DNA of 64,000 bases from Limonium bicolor (GCA_023374045.1 CM041782.1:249455882-249519881), one strand, 5' to 3'. Positions 1 through 11,051 are shown, counted from the first letter of the stretch. The notes: generated from the letters alone by a model not told the origin. Numbers and translations are program-made.

Positions 1-794
1 GAATGGGCACCTCGTGTGCATATGGGACTACCGTCCAAGTGAGTTTATTTCGGGTTGTCCTAACTGACGCCCGACAGTGCTAACCAATAAAGAGTTATGT
101 GGGGGCCCGGGGGGCCGACCGATGTGGTATGAGATAATTAATAACGTGCGTGAATTAACGCCTTTGTTGAATTGTCTGTTGTATTGTTATGGTGCTTGTA
201 TAATTGAAATGATTGTTGGTATGGATTGTAGTGATTGCTATATTGTTTAAGTTACAGCCATTCATGAGTTTACTTTACTTACTGCTTATCATACCTGTAC
301 ACCGGTAAAACATGTAAAAACTTAATAATGGCGACCATGACTATTAAGTGACCAATAGGGTCCAGGCTCGGCATACTCAGCGTTTATCGCTGACCTTTAT
401 GGCATTGCTGCAGGTGACGATTTCCGTTGAAGCCGAAGTGCGGGGGCCGGGTAGTAGAGTTTTATTTACTGCACGGAAGTTCATTTTGTAATAGGGCAGT
501 TGTTAGTTTACTATATTATGGATGAAGTATACAGTCGGGATGTTAGATGCTCACTGTCATAGAGTTGATTATGGATGTAGGATGATGTAAAGGTTAGTAT
601 CTCGTTATCACTGCGGTGTGTAAGTTTTGACAGTGTTGTTTCGTTATTTCTATTTCTGCTTCTTTGCTCGCATGGGTGAGTAATGACATGTGACACCCGA
701 GTGAGATGTTTTTACTGTGAGACTTCTGTTGTGAGACGATATTAATTAATGCTACGTGAGTGATTATGGCGTGATCACCGAGTGGGGTGTTACA
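1..794 (+). mobile_element. Family B LTR, 3' part (cut by window start)
   Basis: The stretch ends GGGGTGTTACA at 794, a canonical LTR 3' end, and is followed at once by sequence that matches the middle of the A1 3' LTR (compare 795-815 with 9432-9453). It is therefore an insertion into the A1 5' LTR. The reverse complement of 33201-33900 is the same family: both carry the phrases CTATTAAGTGACCAATAGGG and TACTCAGCG and a terminal block ending in TGTTACA. The two are clearly diverged. The candidate right target duplication is GTTAA at 795-799; the left copy is outside the window. No coding frame is credible. Whether it is a solo LTR or part of a full element cannot be seen. Confidence 0.8.
372..418 (+). 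other. Hairpin/acceptor-like module of the B LTR
   Basis: The sequence TACTCAGCG-TTTAT-CGCTGA forms a short hairpin containing CTGA, followed by TTTATGGCATTGCTGCAG|GT. It is the B version of a module found in all five LTR families about 240-380 bp from the LTR end: a small hairpin, a CTGA(C/G) branch-site-like core and a CAG|GT acceptor-like end. The reverse B copy has it at 33597-33650. Function is inferred only from recurrence. Confidence 0.5.
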
Positions 795-1461
795 GTTAAA
801 CAATAAGGACTTAAGAGGTGATAGGTGGGGATCGTTAAGTAAGTTAAGTAGGTTAAGTAAGTTTGAATTAAGTTAAGTGATTAACAACCTAAAACTGAAT
901 GAATGTTTTAGGACTTGGGAATTGGACTCCGGAAGAGAGTAAGCAACTGAACGACCAACGGTGAATGGTACAGTTCTCTTGTGACCTGCTTGCTAACGAG
1001 GTGTCCCTCGGCTTGTGTGCTATTTGTTTTGTGTGCTCACTAAACAAGATAAAGCATGCAATCGGAATATATTATATTTATTGTTTTGTTGTGTGATGTT
1101 TGAAAACAACACAACATACGTGAGAACTTACTAACCAATGTTTAGTAAGGAATTGAGTGAGACTAAGGAACGCTCCCTAATAAGGGACGATATGAACCGA
1201 AAGAGGTTAACCAACAATATGGTCTTGAGACTACTACTAACTGAAATTGAGTGAGGAACCCGGACCGATCCTCCGGTCATGGATGCTAAGGAAAAAGATG
1301 GACGGTATCTGAATCAGATCCGCCCTCCGCTTAAGGACTTGTCTTCGGACTTGTAGCCTAGGGCCGGTTGCCGGCTCAGCTACGCTGGACTCCCGTCCAG
1401 GGTAGGTGGCATTAAGATGGTGCGGTGGGATCACCTAAATCCCAGGTTTGGACTTAGGATA

Positions 1462-1640
1462 CAACCATTCCCCTCTAGGAACGGTTTGTATACTGAGAAT
1501 AAGTTAAGATTAAGATTAAGGTAAGGTTAAGATAAGTTGCAACCATTCCTTTTTAAAGGATGGTTTGTAATATTAAGATTAAGATAAGCTACATCCACTC
1601 CTTATTAAAGGATGGTTGTTTCTAAGATTAAGATAAGACT
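1462..1640 (+). repeat. GATTAAG-spaced hairpin minisatellite, A1 5' LTR (3 hairpins)
   Basis: Three imperfect palindromes of about 28 bp (CAACCATTCC...GGATGGTTTG type, with loops of T/A) are separated by runs of AAGATTAAG/GGTTAAG. The hairpins lie near 1462-1490, 1538-1566 and 1592-1620. The same array is at 10085-10250 (3 hairpins). It is expanded to five hairpins in both LTRs of A2 (43803-44103 and 53566-53874). Confidence 0.8.
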
Positions 1641-1859
1641 AAGATTGAGGTGAGATAAGGTTGGACTAAGATTAAGAGGGAACATTACTTTAAGGAGTTA
1701 AATAATTAACTCTCTAATTAAGGGAACGCATTTAAGTCGTTCATTGTGTGTGAACTTGATTGTTCATATCTGAGTTGTTGTTTACTGCACTTACTATTAT
1801 ATTGTGCATCTAATCAACCTCCATGCTATCGACAATTAGTCGTCGTAGCCACGTTAGCT

Positions 1860-1931
1860 TGGGGGCCATGAGGGGATCGTACCAGCATTCGTGCTGACCC
1901 CCTTTGGGGGCTGTTTTTACTACACAGGTAC
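1860..1931 (+). other. Conserved double-hairpin and acceptor-like module, A1 5' LTR
   Basis: The order is GGGGGCCATGAGGGG, then the hairpin CAGCATTCGTGCTG, then ACCCCCTTTGGGGG, then TTTTTACTACACAG|GTAC. GTGCTGAC contains a plant branch-site-like CTGAC, followed by a T-rich tract and CAG|GT, a plausible 3' splice site. It lies 293 bp before the LTR end. The A1 3' LTR copy is at 10482-10551. Confidence 0.55.
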
Positions 1932-2229
1932 ATCAGGAGGCGGCCGTCGCGAGAGTAAGAAGGGGTACAAGTGTTACGGGTTAAGTGTGGCCTACGAGTT
2001 GTGCATGTACACTCGTATGGCATTATGAGTTAGTAAGATGTATAGGATGTGAGGGGATTGTAAGATGGATATGTATTTGGTTAAGATTGGTATGTACTAA
2101 TGTTCGGTATATTCTGTAGTCAGACCGTGGCAAGGTCCTGGAATGTATTTGTATCCGCTGCAGAGTTTGTATATATGGTGATAAGTTGGTGATAACCACG
2201 ATTGGATCGAGATGGGGTGTTACAAAAAG

Positions 2230-2256
2230 TGGTATCAGAGCGTAGTTACGCTCTGA
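2230..2256 (+). promoter_or_regulatory. Primer-binding site (initiator Met tRNA) inside a hairpin, A1
   Basis: TGGTATCAGAGC at 2230-2241 is complementary to the 3' end of plant initiator-Met tRNA and starts 5 nt after the LTR. Its last seven bases also form the left arm of a perfect 10-bp inverted repeat: TCAGAGCGTA (2235-2244), loop GT, TACGCTCTGA (2247-2256). The identical structure follows the other three 5' LTRs. Confidence 0.93.
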
Positions 2257-5200
2257 AGACAAGAAATACCGAACTTAGGAGAATATTGAGGTTGAGATTG
2301 AGTTATGGGTTAAGGGTTGAGAGATAGAGTGAGAGGTGCGTTAGTCGGGACTTCCCGGTGCTTACCGGACATCCATAGTACCTAGACCCGCCTCCACATC
2401 CCTAACCCTGAATATGCGAACAAACGCCAGAGAGAAGGAAGCCTTCTCTTATCGGGGAAACCCGATCTGGCAGTTAGCCACAGAAGCAATACGAGAAACC
2501 CTTGTTAAACAATCGTTTAAGGGATACTGAATGTTTAATGGGAGCGCAACAGGAAAAAACAGGGCTCTACCTATGAAAATCAACATAAGGGAAGGTGGTA
2601 ATACCGGCAGCATGGGTCGACATGCTACGCAGTCGAAATAACCCGCAATACCAATGATGAGGAAAGCACTACGGGTGCAATAGAAAGAAAAAGGGATAGT
2701 GACATGAGTACGGACAGTGGTCCGAAGGAGCATAACAAGTAGGATAATACAAGCAGAGGATTGAGATTACTGGAAAGTCCAGTTAAGAACCGGGAAACTC
2801 CAAACCCCAACAATGAGGAAGGTTACAAGACCTGGCCGACATAATGCGGACGACGGTAGAAATTCATACAAATGTATACCAAAATAGGACTACGAGGTAG
2901 TGCTAAAGAGAAAGAATTATTACTTAATAACCACAACAAAATGTGTGGAGACAGGAGTGAGGAATAAGACATAAGGAAATATTAAGGGATTCCCTCAGAA
3001 AGAGGAATGCCCTGATGTATGACAGTACTGTCAAACAACAAGGAAACTGCCGGATGGTCGGTTATCCAAAAATAAGAGATTATCGAAGGAGTCCCGGGAG
3101 GACTACCAATTACATGGAAATTAGAAGGAAGTGTCACTACCGATGTACCTTGTACCAATAACCCATCCTGCATGGCGCACTTGCCATAGCAAGTGCTACC
3201 ACAGTTAAGCCACACGAAAAGCCATCAAGGTGAGATAGGAGAACGCTACAGTTGTGACACATATTAACACCGGATTGTAAAACCATAAGAACAGGAAATA
3301 AGACCTTGGAAGGCCCGACGGCCTGACCAAAATGAGATAAGGTGACACACCAGTCAGCCAGGAGCGGAACTTGGACATAATGTTAGACCATATGGATGTT
3401 AGCAACAGTACAACGTACTACGACAACAACAACCAACAGTGCGGTAAGAACACCAAACCCGGATCTCAAAGAGGAACCTAAGAGATCGCTCAATAATTCG
3501 AGCAAAAACACCACGTAAGTAACAACATACATGGAATGTATCAAGAGATACAATAAAGGGAGTCGACCGAACGACTCCCAACAGGGATGGGATAAAACTC
3601 CCAGTTTGAACACTAAAAATACCAATAACAAACATTCTACAATGAAGGTGTTGGAAAGCCCAGAAAACAAAGATAAAAGAAATAAACTTAAGATATAACC
3701 TACTAAGGATTAAAAATGTACAATCCCGACAGAGGGAAGCTCAGAGGACTACCCACACAGAGCGGGTATAGTCGAGCCAAATAATTGATGAATGACAGCT
3801 GATACTGTTTGTTTAACTCATTAACACCCAAGTATGATTGATCATCAACGGGTGGCATAGTCAACGGAAGTTGAACGAGGCGTTGAGATGGAAGTATAAG
3901 ATGACTGGATGATATCCAACTTGGACACCGTAAGGCAAAAGCCTAATACCAACTTGTCCTTATTTGCTAAAAGACATAAGTCTAGTAAAATGACAGTATT
4001 GTCAAAGACATTCAGTAACCTCAGATCACCTGAACAACTTCCCTAGCAGGAAGCAGGATGCAGCAACTTATCATGAAATCCGATACTACATTTAGTATGT
4101 AACCTAACGGTGGATAGTACTCAAAAAACCAGAATCTTATAGGGATGACCTGCAGATGAGTAAGAGTACAAATAATGAACTGAGACATTAAGCATTAAGA
4201 GCCTACGAGCCAAGGATGTTAACCACATCAGAGCCCGAGGCGCAATAAGTTATAAGAGATCTTGTTTAAGCCACGAAGGGACTACAATTTGTAGATATGA
4301 ACGGTTACCAAACCTATAACTTAGATTGGGAAGAACATTACCAAGAAAGGGTACCAATGAGAATGTTGAGATAATGCTAAGGACAGGAGCGGAGAACGAA
4401 CCATGCCTTTTAGGGTGGGGATACCTCTCCTTGTTGTGAGGCCATGGTGGGAATGAACCCCTCAAAAAGGGCTTTCACCTATTAGAGATAAAATACACTT
4501 TATTTAGAAAATGAAAACTATGAACCTTGAGATTACCTTAGAACATACCAGATACACTTGAGTAATAAGGAAGGTTGCACAGATAGACCCCATATCCAAC
4601 ACCCAGGATGTAAGAATTAGTAATGGTCAGAGATAAACATGGTGACTGCACATTATGACACGTCAAGTGACCAATGCTCAGAAGAGCTTGTGATTCAGTG
4701 GATGACTTCTTCAGTAACCAGTTAAATTGCATGGTAGATAACATCACTAAGGAGGAAAGAAAGCGAGAGAAATTAGCCTACTTACGAATCTGAGATTGGA
4801 GCAGAACATCTTCATATTAAGAGTTTACTATTTTACAGCATGGTATGACAACCGCCATACACCGGAATGAGAGAACTCCCAGTGTGTTTACACCAAGAAG
4901 GGGTTGAGTATAAGGTAAGACATTAGAATAAATGAGTAAGAGGTTGCACCATCAATGGGCAACATGGTAAGGGCCAACTACCACGGTAGTAGTGGTCGTG
5001 AGTACAATAGTTATATAAGGGGAATTAAGTCATGGTGCGCGGTAAAGCGACCGTTAGGTATGAGCCGTCAAATATTGACACAGAGGCAATGAGGTTTATG
5101 AGTTAAGACCAATATAAGTAGGAAAATAAGATGGTAGGAGCGTTGATGCCAGTAGTCTGGACCTAGTTAGGTAAGATTTCACAGGAAGCACACTATTCAT

Positions 5201-6065
5201 TCCTTAAGGAACTGGAAGTGCATTCCTAGTAGCATAAATATGAGGAACAAGATAAGAGGCTCTACGGAAGAGACCTCAATTATTAAGAGACCGAATCAGT
5301 ACGGAATACAGAAAGGAGCTGGAGCATACCATAACCAAGGACACAGAAAATAGACTTCCCTTGATTAACTTCAAGAAGAACAATAAATGTTATTATGGAA
5401 CGATGAAAGAGGAGATCGACAGCAGAATACTTCATAATTAGCAATAGCTAAACGTGTGACGGACACTATGAGTTTACTAAAACGAGACGTGGGACGACTG
5501 CACCCCACAGGGGCTTGCAGGCCTGACACGCTCATTTATGAGTTAGTTGGGTAAGTAGTAATGTACCAGTAAGGTACCCCATGCATGTAGACGAGTGGTG
5601 TAAGGAACACGGGAGGTAGTCGACTCCGTACCACGGACAACGACACAAGATCAGACAAGAGCAGCCATTACCACAAACAGTCAAAGAGAAGAATTCAGTC
5701 GAACCAGCAACGCAAGGGAATCAGAGAATAAATAATTAAGGACTATGAAGTGTGAAGAGCACGGATTGTTAAGTACAGACATTGGATATGTCTTGTGATG
5801 TAAGAGATTAAACTGTAAAGCGCAATAAGCATTAAACAGTAGTGGGAAACCAAACACAAATTGGAGTGGAAGGATAGTTCAACACTGATGCTGATCACAT
5901 CAGGGTTGGATGATTCCTGAAACTCCCTACCAGTGGTCACAATTAAATCACACTATGGATAGAGGCCTTAGGATAAAATTGAATTGGAGTTGGTTGTAAT
6001 TTTTAATTAGAGGAATTATTCCTCACATGACCTCGTAAAAAGGATTACCTTTTTACTGAGTCTCG

Positions 6066-6193
6066 CCCATGAAGCCGAGGACGCACGAGCCTTTGTCTTC
6101 GGACTGGTGACATGGGGAGAGCAGCGTGTTTTGTATTCTGGCCCATGGTGACGAGGACGAATGAGCCATTGCCTACGGACCGGTGACATGGGA
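6066..6193 (+). repeat. Tandem duplication near the 3' end of the A1 interior
   Basis: Two related units start CCCATG(A/G)(A/T)G and share CGAGGACG, GAGCC, CGGAC(T/C)GGTGACATGGG; they span 6066-6119 and 6142-6193. The same pair is in A2 at 49515-49567 and 49591-49642, so the duplication predates both insertions. The CGAGGACGAATGA core resembles the end of the coding region before the PPT in Tekay/Del-type elements, but that is only an impression. Confidence 0.7.
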
Positions 6194-6403
6194 GAATACG
6201 TTGGAAATTATGTGAATGTTTCAATCATCAAAAGAAACAAAAAGAATTTTGAGTGCTATACATGCTTAAGCATGTTGTGTGATATTTAAGTATAAGAATA
6301 TGGCGGATCTAATGATCCAATGAGATTAAGTATACAGAAGTATGATCTATATGATCTGAGGAATGAGGTAAGATATGTATCCTAATAAGATAAGGTGCAT
6401 GGG

Positions 6404-6435
6404 AACTTTGGGGACAAAGTTCTTTTAAGGGCGGG
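6404..6435 (+). promoter_or_regulatory. Hairpin plus polypurine tract, A1
   Basis: AACTTTG-GGGA-CAAAGTT (6404-6421) is followed by CTTTT and a purine tract AAGGGCGGG (6427-6435), then TAGAT and the 3' LTR at 6441. The tract has a C where A2 has only G, so A1 may prime plus-strand DNA poorly. Read as codons, the block gives N-F-E-D/G-K-V-L, reminiscent of the last residues before the PPT in Tekay/Del chromoviruses. Confidence 0.8.
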
Positions 6436-6705
6436 TAGATTGAAATACCCCAAACCTAAGTATGCTAAGTAAACATCAAGATATGATGTAATAAGGCTAG
6501 AACATGCCTTAGAAAGATTGGTAGACAATTTAAACCAAGGAAAACACAAGGAAATGCCTTAAGGGCAATTAGGGCAAAAATGTGCTCTAAGCTTGGAGAG
6601 ACTTGGGTGAGTACCCAAATATCATGATAAGACCTTAGTAATATTCTAATGGTCATTTTAAATCAATTAGCAAAGAAAACCAAGCTTGAAAACAAGTTAA
6701 AACAC

Positions 6706-6739
6706 AAAATGTGCTTTAAGAAGTCTTAAAGCACATTTT
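6706..6739 (+). repeat. U3 hairpin, A1 3' LTR
   Basis: A perfect 16-bp stem with a two-base loop: AAAATGTGCTTTAAGA (6706-6721), AG, then its exact reverse complement (6724-6739). A2 keeps it at 40447-40480 (one mismatch) and 50155-50188 (perfect). D has a shorter version near 18567-18599. E has CTTAAAGCGCGTTTT paired at a distance near 60311-60357. Confidence 0.85.
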
Positions 6740-7063
6740 TGAGAAATTGTCTTAGAATTGAGTTTTGAGTGGCTAAATGTCCATCATTACTCTTTAATCA
6801 ACATGTGTACTAATTAGTATCACATTAGGAGGTCTAAATCAATGGGAAACCAAAAATTTCCCGAATATGTGCACTAATTAGTGAATAGTACTCAAATAGT
6901 GCTAGTTTTGACTTAAGTCAACTTTAATTAGCCAAATGGCCAAACAAGGCCTTATGTATCTTGTATACCAAGGGGGGGACGGTTTTTAATGGTGACTCAC
7001 CATTAGTAGCCAGCACATTAAAGGAAATGAGAGGAAAAGTAGTAAGTTCACTATTCACCCTTT

Positions 7064-7165
7064 TATAAGATAAATATCTTCTTTAGCTTACCTCTCTCCT
7101 CTCTTCTTCATTTCCCTTCTTATTCCACGGTTTTCTTCTTATTCTCTCTGTTCTAAACCGTTCCC
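7064..7165 (+). promoter_or_regulatory. Candidate LTR promoter and CT-rich leader, A1
   Basis: TATAAGATAAATA at 7064-7076 is followed about 15 bp later by a strongly C/T-rich tract (about 7091-7165), typical of plant transcription start regions and 5' leaders. The equivalent position in D has TATACATAAATA and in E TATAAATA, each followed by a CT-rich tract. A2 keeps the CT tract (about 40830-40920) but has no clear TATA box. Confidence 0.45.
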
Positions 7166-7379
7166 AAGCAGCCCCATTGTTGCCTCACCTTGCCTTGTCC
7201 ATAACTTGCTCATTTTAGCTCCAAATCGAAAACTAAGCATAGATTTCTCTTAGTTAGACCAAGGCCTTGCTTCCTATCTTTTCAAAATTTGAAAAGCCTC
7301 ATTTTGGAGCCATGGGAAATCGCCATTGAAGGGGGGAAAATAAGTTTGAAGAGCTCATTAGCTCCTCCATTCTCTTAAG

Positions 7380-7974
7380 GTAAAGAATATGTAAGAAAAA
7401 CCAAGTTTCCACCATTCTTCTCCATTACCGAAAATTTATACTCATGGGGCTTCATTTTTATGCCTTGTTCTAGCTTGTTTTCTATTCTCCAAGGGCTAGA
7501 GGAGGTCCTTCTTGATTCATATCCAAGCCTACCTTAAGACTTCAAGGTAAAATATTCATTATAAGACCTTAAAACACATTTTTAACCTAGGTTTTCATTC
7601 CTTGAGGTTAGTGTATTGTTTAGTACTCATATGAGTCATTGTACATTGATTAGAACATTGGCAAGGGGAATTTAAGTGGTGGCCGAGATTCATGCAAGAA
7701 GAAGGTCTAAGGAGGAAGTTAAGATAAGCTTGAGAAAACAAGGTAAAATGCTTACCTAATGGTGGTTTAAGTTTTAAGGGATGAGTTTAGGTGGATACCA
7801 ATGTGGCTTAGAGCTTACATTGTGTATTGGGTTATATAACCTAAGAAAAAGAACTTAAATAAGCTTATGAACTTGTGACTAAGGAGCCAATGGGAATGAG
7901 TTAGCAAGATAAGTATATGGTGAATTAAGAGAACACTTAAATTACTATGGGAGCATTGTTGTGTGTATTTCCAG
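7380..7974 (+). other. Donor-like sites and acceptor-like site (possible leader intron), A1
   Basis: Three AAG|GTAAA-type donors have their GT at 7380, 7547 and 7743. An acceptor-like GTGTATTTCCAG|GTTGAAA ends at 7974. The same order and similar spacing occur in A2 (41121, 41289, 41484; acceptor 41712), D (19237, 19404, 19582; acceptor 19734) and E (60996, 61154, 61333; weaker acceptor 61517). Splicing is inferred from motif and position only. Confidence 0.45.
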
Positions 7975-9103
7975 GTTGAAATCTTTTATATGTGGGAAAT
8001 TCAGTGTTTAAGTTTAAGTCATTTAAGGGCCTAAGAGCCATGTCATTTAAGAGCCTTAGTGCTATGCAATTTAAGATTATTGCATTATGTTGAGTTTATT
8101 ATGAATGAGTTGATTTGGGTGAGAAAAATAAGATGAGGAAGGATTTGATGTGTGTGAGATGATTGAATGAGAAAAACAATGCATTTGGGCGTGATAATAT
8201 ACTAGAGGAGTTATGGCGAAATTTAAGTAGGAAACAAAGTGTTTGGTGGTGGTTGTGAATTAATATGACCTAGGATTTACTAGGAGTCATTAAAGGAAAT
8301 TTGAGTGGAAATGAGTTAACAAGGTTGTTCTTGAAGTTTAGAATGGCCTAGAATTGTTTAGGAGGGATTAGAGGTTTGGAGGGTGTAATTTGTGTACCAA
8401 GAATGTGTACTAAGGGTTTGAGTGTTCATGATTTTATTAAGGGTGAGAAACTAAACGTTGGGGTGTAGTAATATACTAAGGAAGCCATGTCAAAATTTGG
8501 AGAGGGAACTAAGTGTTTAAGGTGTTCTAAGGAGATTTTATGACTAAGGATGTTATAGTAAACATTAAAGGTTGTTTTGGTGAAAGTGGGTAAGCTATGG
8601 AGTTCTTGAGTAATAGGAAGACCTAGTGGTGTCTAAGAGGGACTAGGGGTTACAATGGTGAATTTAAGGCACCAAAACCATGGTTAAGGAAGCTAGGAAA
8701 CTTGTACAAAGTTTGAAGGAAGAATAAGATATAATGACTCATAAGGATGTAAGCATGTGCTAGATTATATATAGTTTTGAGAAGTTGAGTAAGGCAAGTG
8801 AGTATGCAAAATGATGCTTGAGGAGTAGTTAAGATGGTTGTGAAGAAACACTTGGGTTAGTTGAAGTTTTAGGCAAAATTTATATGTTGGAAGTGTAAGA
8901 AATTAAGTATTAAGTGTTAAGAGTTTCGTAAGAAATTGAGTACATGATCAACGAATTTAGTATGAGTTTGATGGATGAATTAGGAGGCACTTGAAGTACC
9001 AAATGATGTTAAACATGCGAATACTATGGATGAGGGGATGGAATTGGTTAACTTTGAGGTTGACAGAGGTCAAAAAACTTTACATTCTGGCACATTTAGT
9101 GTA

Positions 9104-9283
9104 GGTCCGGGTTTGAAACTAGCACACACAAACCCGGACCCACCAAAACTATCCAGAGAGTTAGCTGTGGGCGTCCCGGGTTTGCATCCAGTACTTAAAC
9201 CCGGACCATCCTAAAATTGTCCAAACTTTTGCGATGTATTGGTCCGGGTTTACAACCTCGGACACAACCCGACCCATCAGAAA
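9104..9283 (+). repeat. GC-rich palindrome array, A1 3' LTR
   Basis: Alternating GGTCCGGGTTT and AAACCCGGACC blocks (9104, 9130, about 9174, about 9197, about 9241), then a decayed CCCGACCCATCAG and a short A-run. The blocks can pair with each other. A2, D and E have arrays of different sequence at the matching LTR position. Confidence 0.8.
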
Positions 9284-10084
9284 AAAGCTACGAATGTTGA
9301 AAAATGGGGTTTTAAGGTTGGGACTTGTTTGGTAATGATATTATAAATGTTAGGACATAATTAGACATTAATGGTCATTAGGGGATAAACAAGCTTAGAA
9401 ATATGAGAAGTACGTGGCTTTTGAGGTTAAGGTTAAACTATTAAGACTTAAGAGGTGATAGGTGGGGATCGTTAAGTAAGTTAAGTAAGGTTAAGTAAGT
9501 TGAATTAAGTTAAGTGATTACAACCAAACTGAATGAATGTTTTTATTGGACTTGGGAATTGGACTCCGGAAGAGAGTAAGCAACTGACGACCAACGGTGA
9601 ACGGTACAGTTCTCTTGTGACCTGCTTGCTAACGAGGTGTCCCTCGGCTTGTGGTATTTGTTTTGGTGCTCACTAAACAAGATAAGCATGCAACCGGAAT
9701 AATTATAATTTATTGGTTTGTTGTGTGATGTTTGAAAACTAACACACATACCGTGAGAACTTACTAACCAATGTAGTAGGAATTGAGTGAGAACTAAGGA
9801 ACGCTCCCTATAAGGCGATATGAACCGAGAGGTAACCAACAAATATGGTCTTGAGACTACTACTAACTGAAACTTGAGTGAGGAAACTCGGGACGATCTC
9901 CGGTCATGCATGCTAAGGAAAAGGGGGACGGTATCTGAATCAATCCGCCCTCCGCTAAGGACTTGTCTTCGGACTTGTAGCCTAGGGCCGGTTGCCGGCT
10001 CAGCTACGCTGGACTCCCGTCCAGGGTAGGTGGCATTAAGATGGTGCGGTGGGGATCACCTAAATCCTAGGTTTTGGACTTAGG

Positions 10085-10250
10085 ATACACCATTCCCCTC
10101 CAGGAACGGTTTGTATACCTGAGAATAAGTTAAGATTAAGATTAAGGTAAGGTTAAGATAAGTTGCAACCATTCCTTTTTAAAGGATGGTTTGTAATATT
10201 AAGATTAAGAAGATAAGCTACATCCACTCCTTATAAAGGATGGTTGTTTC
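10085..10250 (+). repeat. Hairpin minisatellite, A1 3' LTR (3 hairpins)
   Basis: The same three CAACCATTCC/GGATGGTTTG hairpins with GATTAAG spacers as in the 5' LTR of A1, with small indels. Confidence 0.8.
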
Positions 10251-10481
10251 TAAGATTAAGATAAGACTAAGATTGAGGTGAGATAAGGTTGGACTAATTA
10301 AGAGGAACATACTTAAGGAGTTAAATAATTAACTCTCTAATTAAGGGAACGCATTTAAGTCGTTCATTGTGTGTGAACTTGATTGTTCATATCTGAGTTG
10401 TTGTTTACTGCACTTACTATTATATTGTGCATCTAATCAACCTCCATGCTATCGACAATTAGTCGTCGTAGCCGTTAGCTT

Positions 10482-10551
10482 GGGGGCCATGAGGGGATCG
10501 TACCAGCATTCGTGCTGACCCCTTTGGGGGCTATTTTTACTACACAGGTAC
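10482..10551 (+). other. Conserved double-hairpin and acceptor-like module, A1 3' LTR
   Basis: Matches 1860-1931 except for lost bases in the C-run and CTATTTTTAC in place of CTGTTTTTAC. It retains CAGCATTCGTGCTG and ACTACACAG|GTAC. Confidence 0.55.
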
Positions 10552-10843
10552 ATCAGGAGGGGCCGTGCGGAGAGTAAGAAGGGGTACAAGTGTTACGGGT
10601 TAAGTGTGGCCTACGAGTTGTGCATGTACACTCGTATGGCATTATGAGTTAGTAAGATGTATAGGATGTGAGGGGATTGTAAGATGGATATGTATTTGGT
10701 TAAGATTGGTATGTACTAATGTTCGGTATATTCTGTAGTCAGACTGTGGCAAGGTCCTGGAATGTATTTGTATCCGCTGCAGAGTTTGTATATATGGTGA
10801 TAAGTTGGTGATAACCACGATTGGATCGAGATGGGGTGTTACA

Positions 10844-11044
10844 GTTCTTGATTGTCTAGAGGTGAAAAACTATGTGTTTTGGTGTAAGGTGATACAAGAG
10901 AAGCTATGGCAAAATTTAGTTGGTAAACAAAGGAGCTTATGTGTTATAATGAGATTTTATGACCAAGAAGGTACTAGGAATTGTTAAGTGTTAAATTGGT
11001 GAAAGAAAGTGAATTAAGGTGTTCTTAAGTGTTAAGATGCCTTG
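10844..11044 (+). mobile_element. Scrap of an older A/D-type LTR
   Basis: It contains GAGAAGCTATGGCAAAATTT and AAAACTATG(T)G, which resemble A2 at 41950-41990 and D at 19930-20050. It is therefore leftover sequence from the middle of a related LTR into which A1 and then C1 inserted. It starts right after A1 (GTTCT candidate target duplication) and stops at C1 (CCTTG at 11040-11044). Confidence 0.6.
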
Positions 11045-11051
11045 TGAAATA

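Larger units (their letters stand above)
795..2224 (+). mobile_element. A1 5' LTR, 3' third
   Basis: This piece matches 9432-10843 of the A1 3' LTR and 43150-44702 and 52885-54472 of A2. It ends GATGGGGTGTTACA directly before the PBS. In order it holds a TTAAGTAAG-rich stretch (835-880), the block around ACTGAATGAATGTTTTAGG (892-910), the hairpin minisatellite (1462-1620), a conserved hairpin/acceptor-like module (1860-1931) and the terminal block. The upstream two thirds of the LTR are displaced out of the window by the B insertion. Confidence 0.9.
2225..6440 (+). mobile_element. A1 interior, non-coding
   Basis: About 4.2 kb between the LTRs. No forward open frame of 60 codons or more is present, and the antisense frames of 60-95 codons show no recognisable domain. 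It aligns throughout with the A2 interior (44703-49889) except for a stretch of about 1 kb present only in A2 (about 48294-49296). The A1 junction is near 5843, so A1 carries a deletion. Small hairpins occur early: AGAGAAGG/CCTTCTCT near 2432-2450, the perfect palindrome TGACAGTACTGTCA at 3020-3033, and ACTTGC/GCAAGT near 3179-3194. Several could be packaging or dimerisation structures; no function is demonstrated. Confidence 0.8.
795..10843 (+). mobile_element. A1: giant-LTR non-autonomous retrotransposon
   Basis: The element has a 5' LTR (visible 795-2224), an initiator-Met PBS, an interior at 2225-6440, a PPT and a 3' LTR at 6441-10843. The two LTRs match along the whole shared part. The interior has no gag, protease, reverse transcriptase, RNase H or integrase reading frame on either strand, so mobility would need proteins from a partner. 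LTRs of about 4.4 kb around a 4.2 kb non-coding core fit the LARD (large retrotransposon derivative) concept. The start of the 5' LTR lies beyond the B insertion and outside the window. The five bases after the element are GTTCT (10844-10848), the expected right target duplication. It sits in a fragment of a related LTR (10844-11044). Confidence 0.9.
6441..10843 (+). mobile_element. A1 3' LTR (4403 bp)
   Basis: It opens TGAAATACCCC right after the PPT and ends GGGGTGTTACA at 10843. In order it holds a U3 hairpin (6706-6739), a TATA-like box and CT-rich leader (7064-7165), donor- and acceptor-like sites (7380-7974), a long T/G-rich middle with no recognised feature (about 7980-9100), a GC-rich palindrome array (9104-9283), the hairpin minisatellite (10085-10250) and the conserved module (10482-10551). 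Compared with the 5' LTR, the 9480-9960 part has lost many single bases from short repeats, which looks like consensus error or localised decay. Confidence 0.92.

Noticed and set aside
2225..6440. Search for gag-pol remains (protease DTG/DSG, reverse transcriptase YxDD, integrase HHCC, chromodomain) in A interiors
   Set aside because: Nothing recognisable on either strand; only the few codons before the PPT resemble a chromovirus coding end.
9543..9911. 122-codon antisense frame in the A1 3' LTR
   Set aside because: Open only because of indels; the corresponding part of the 5' LTR and of A2 is not open in the same way.
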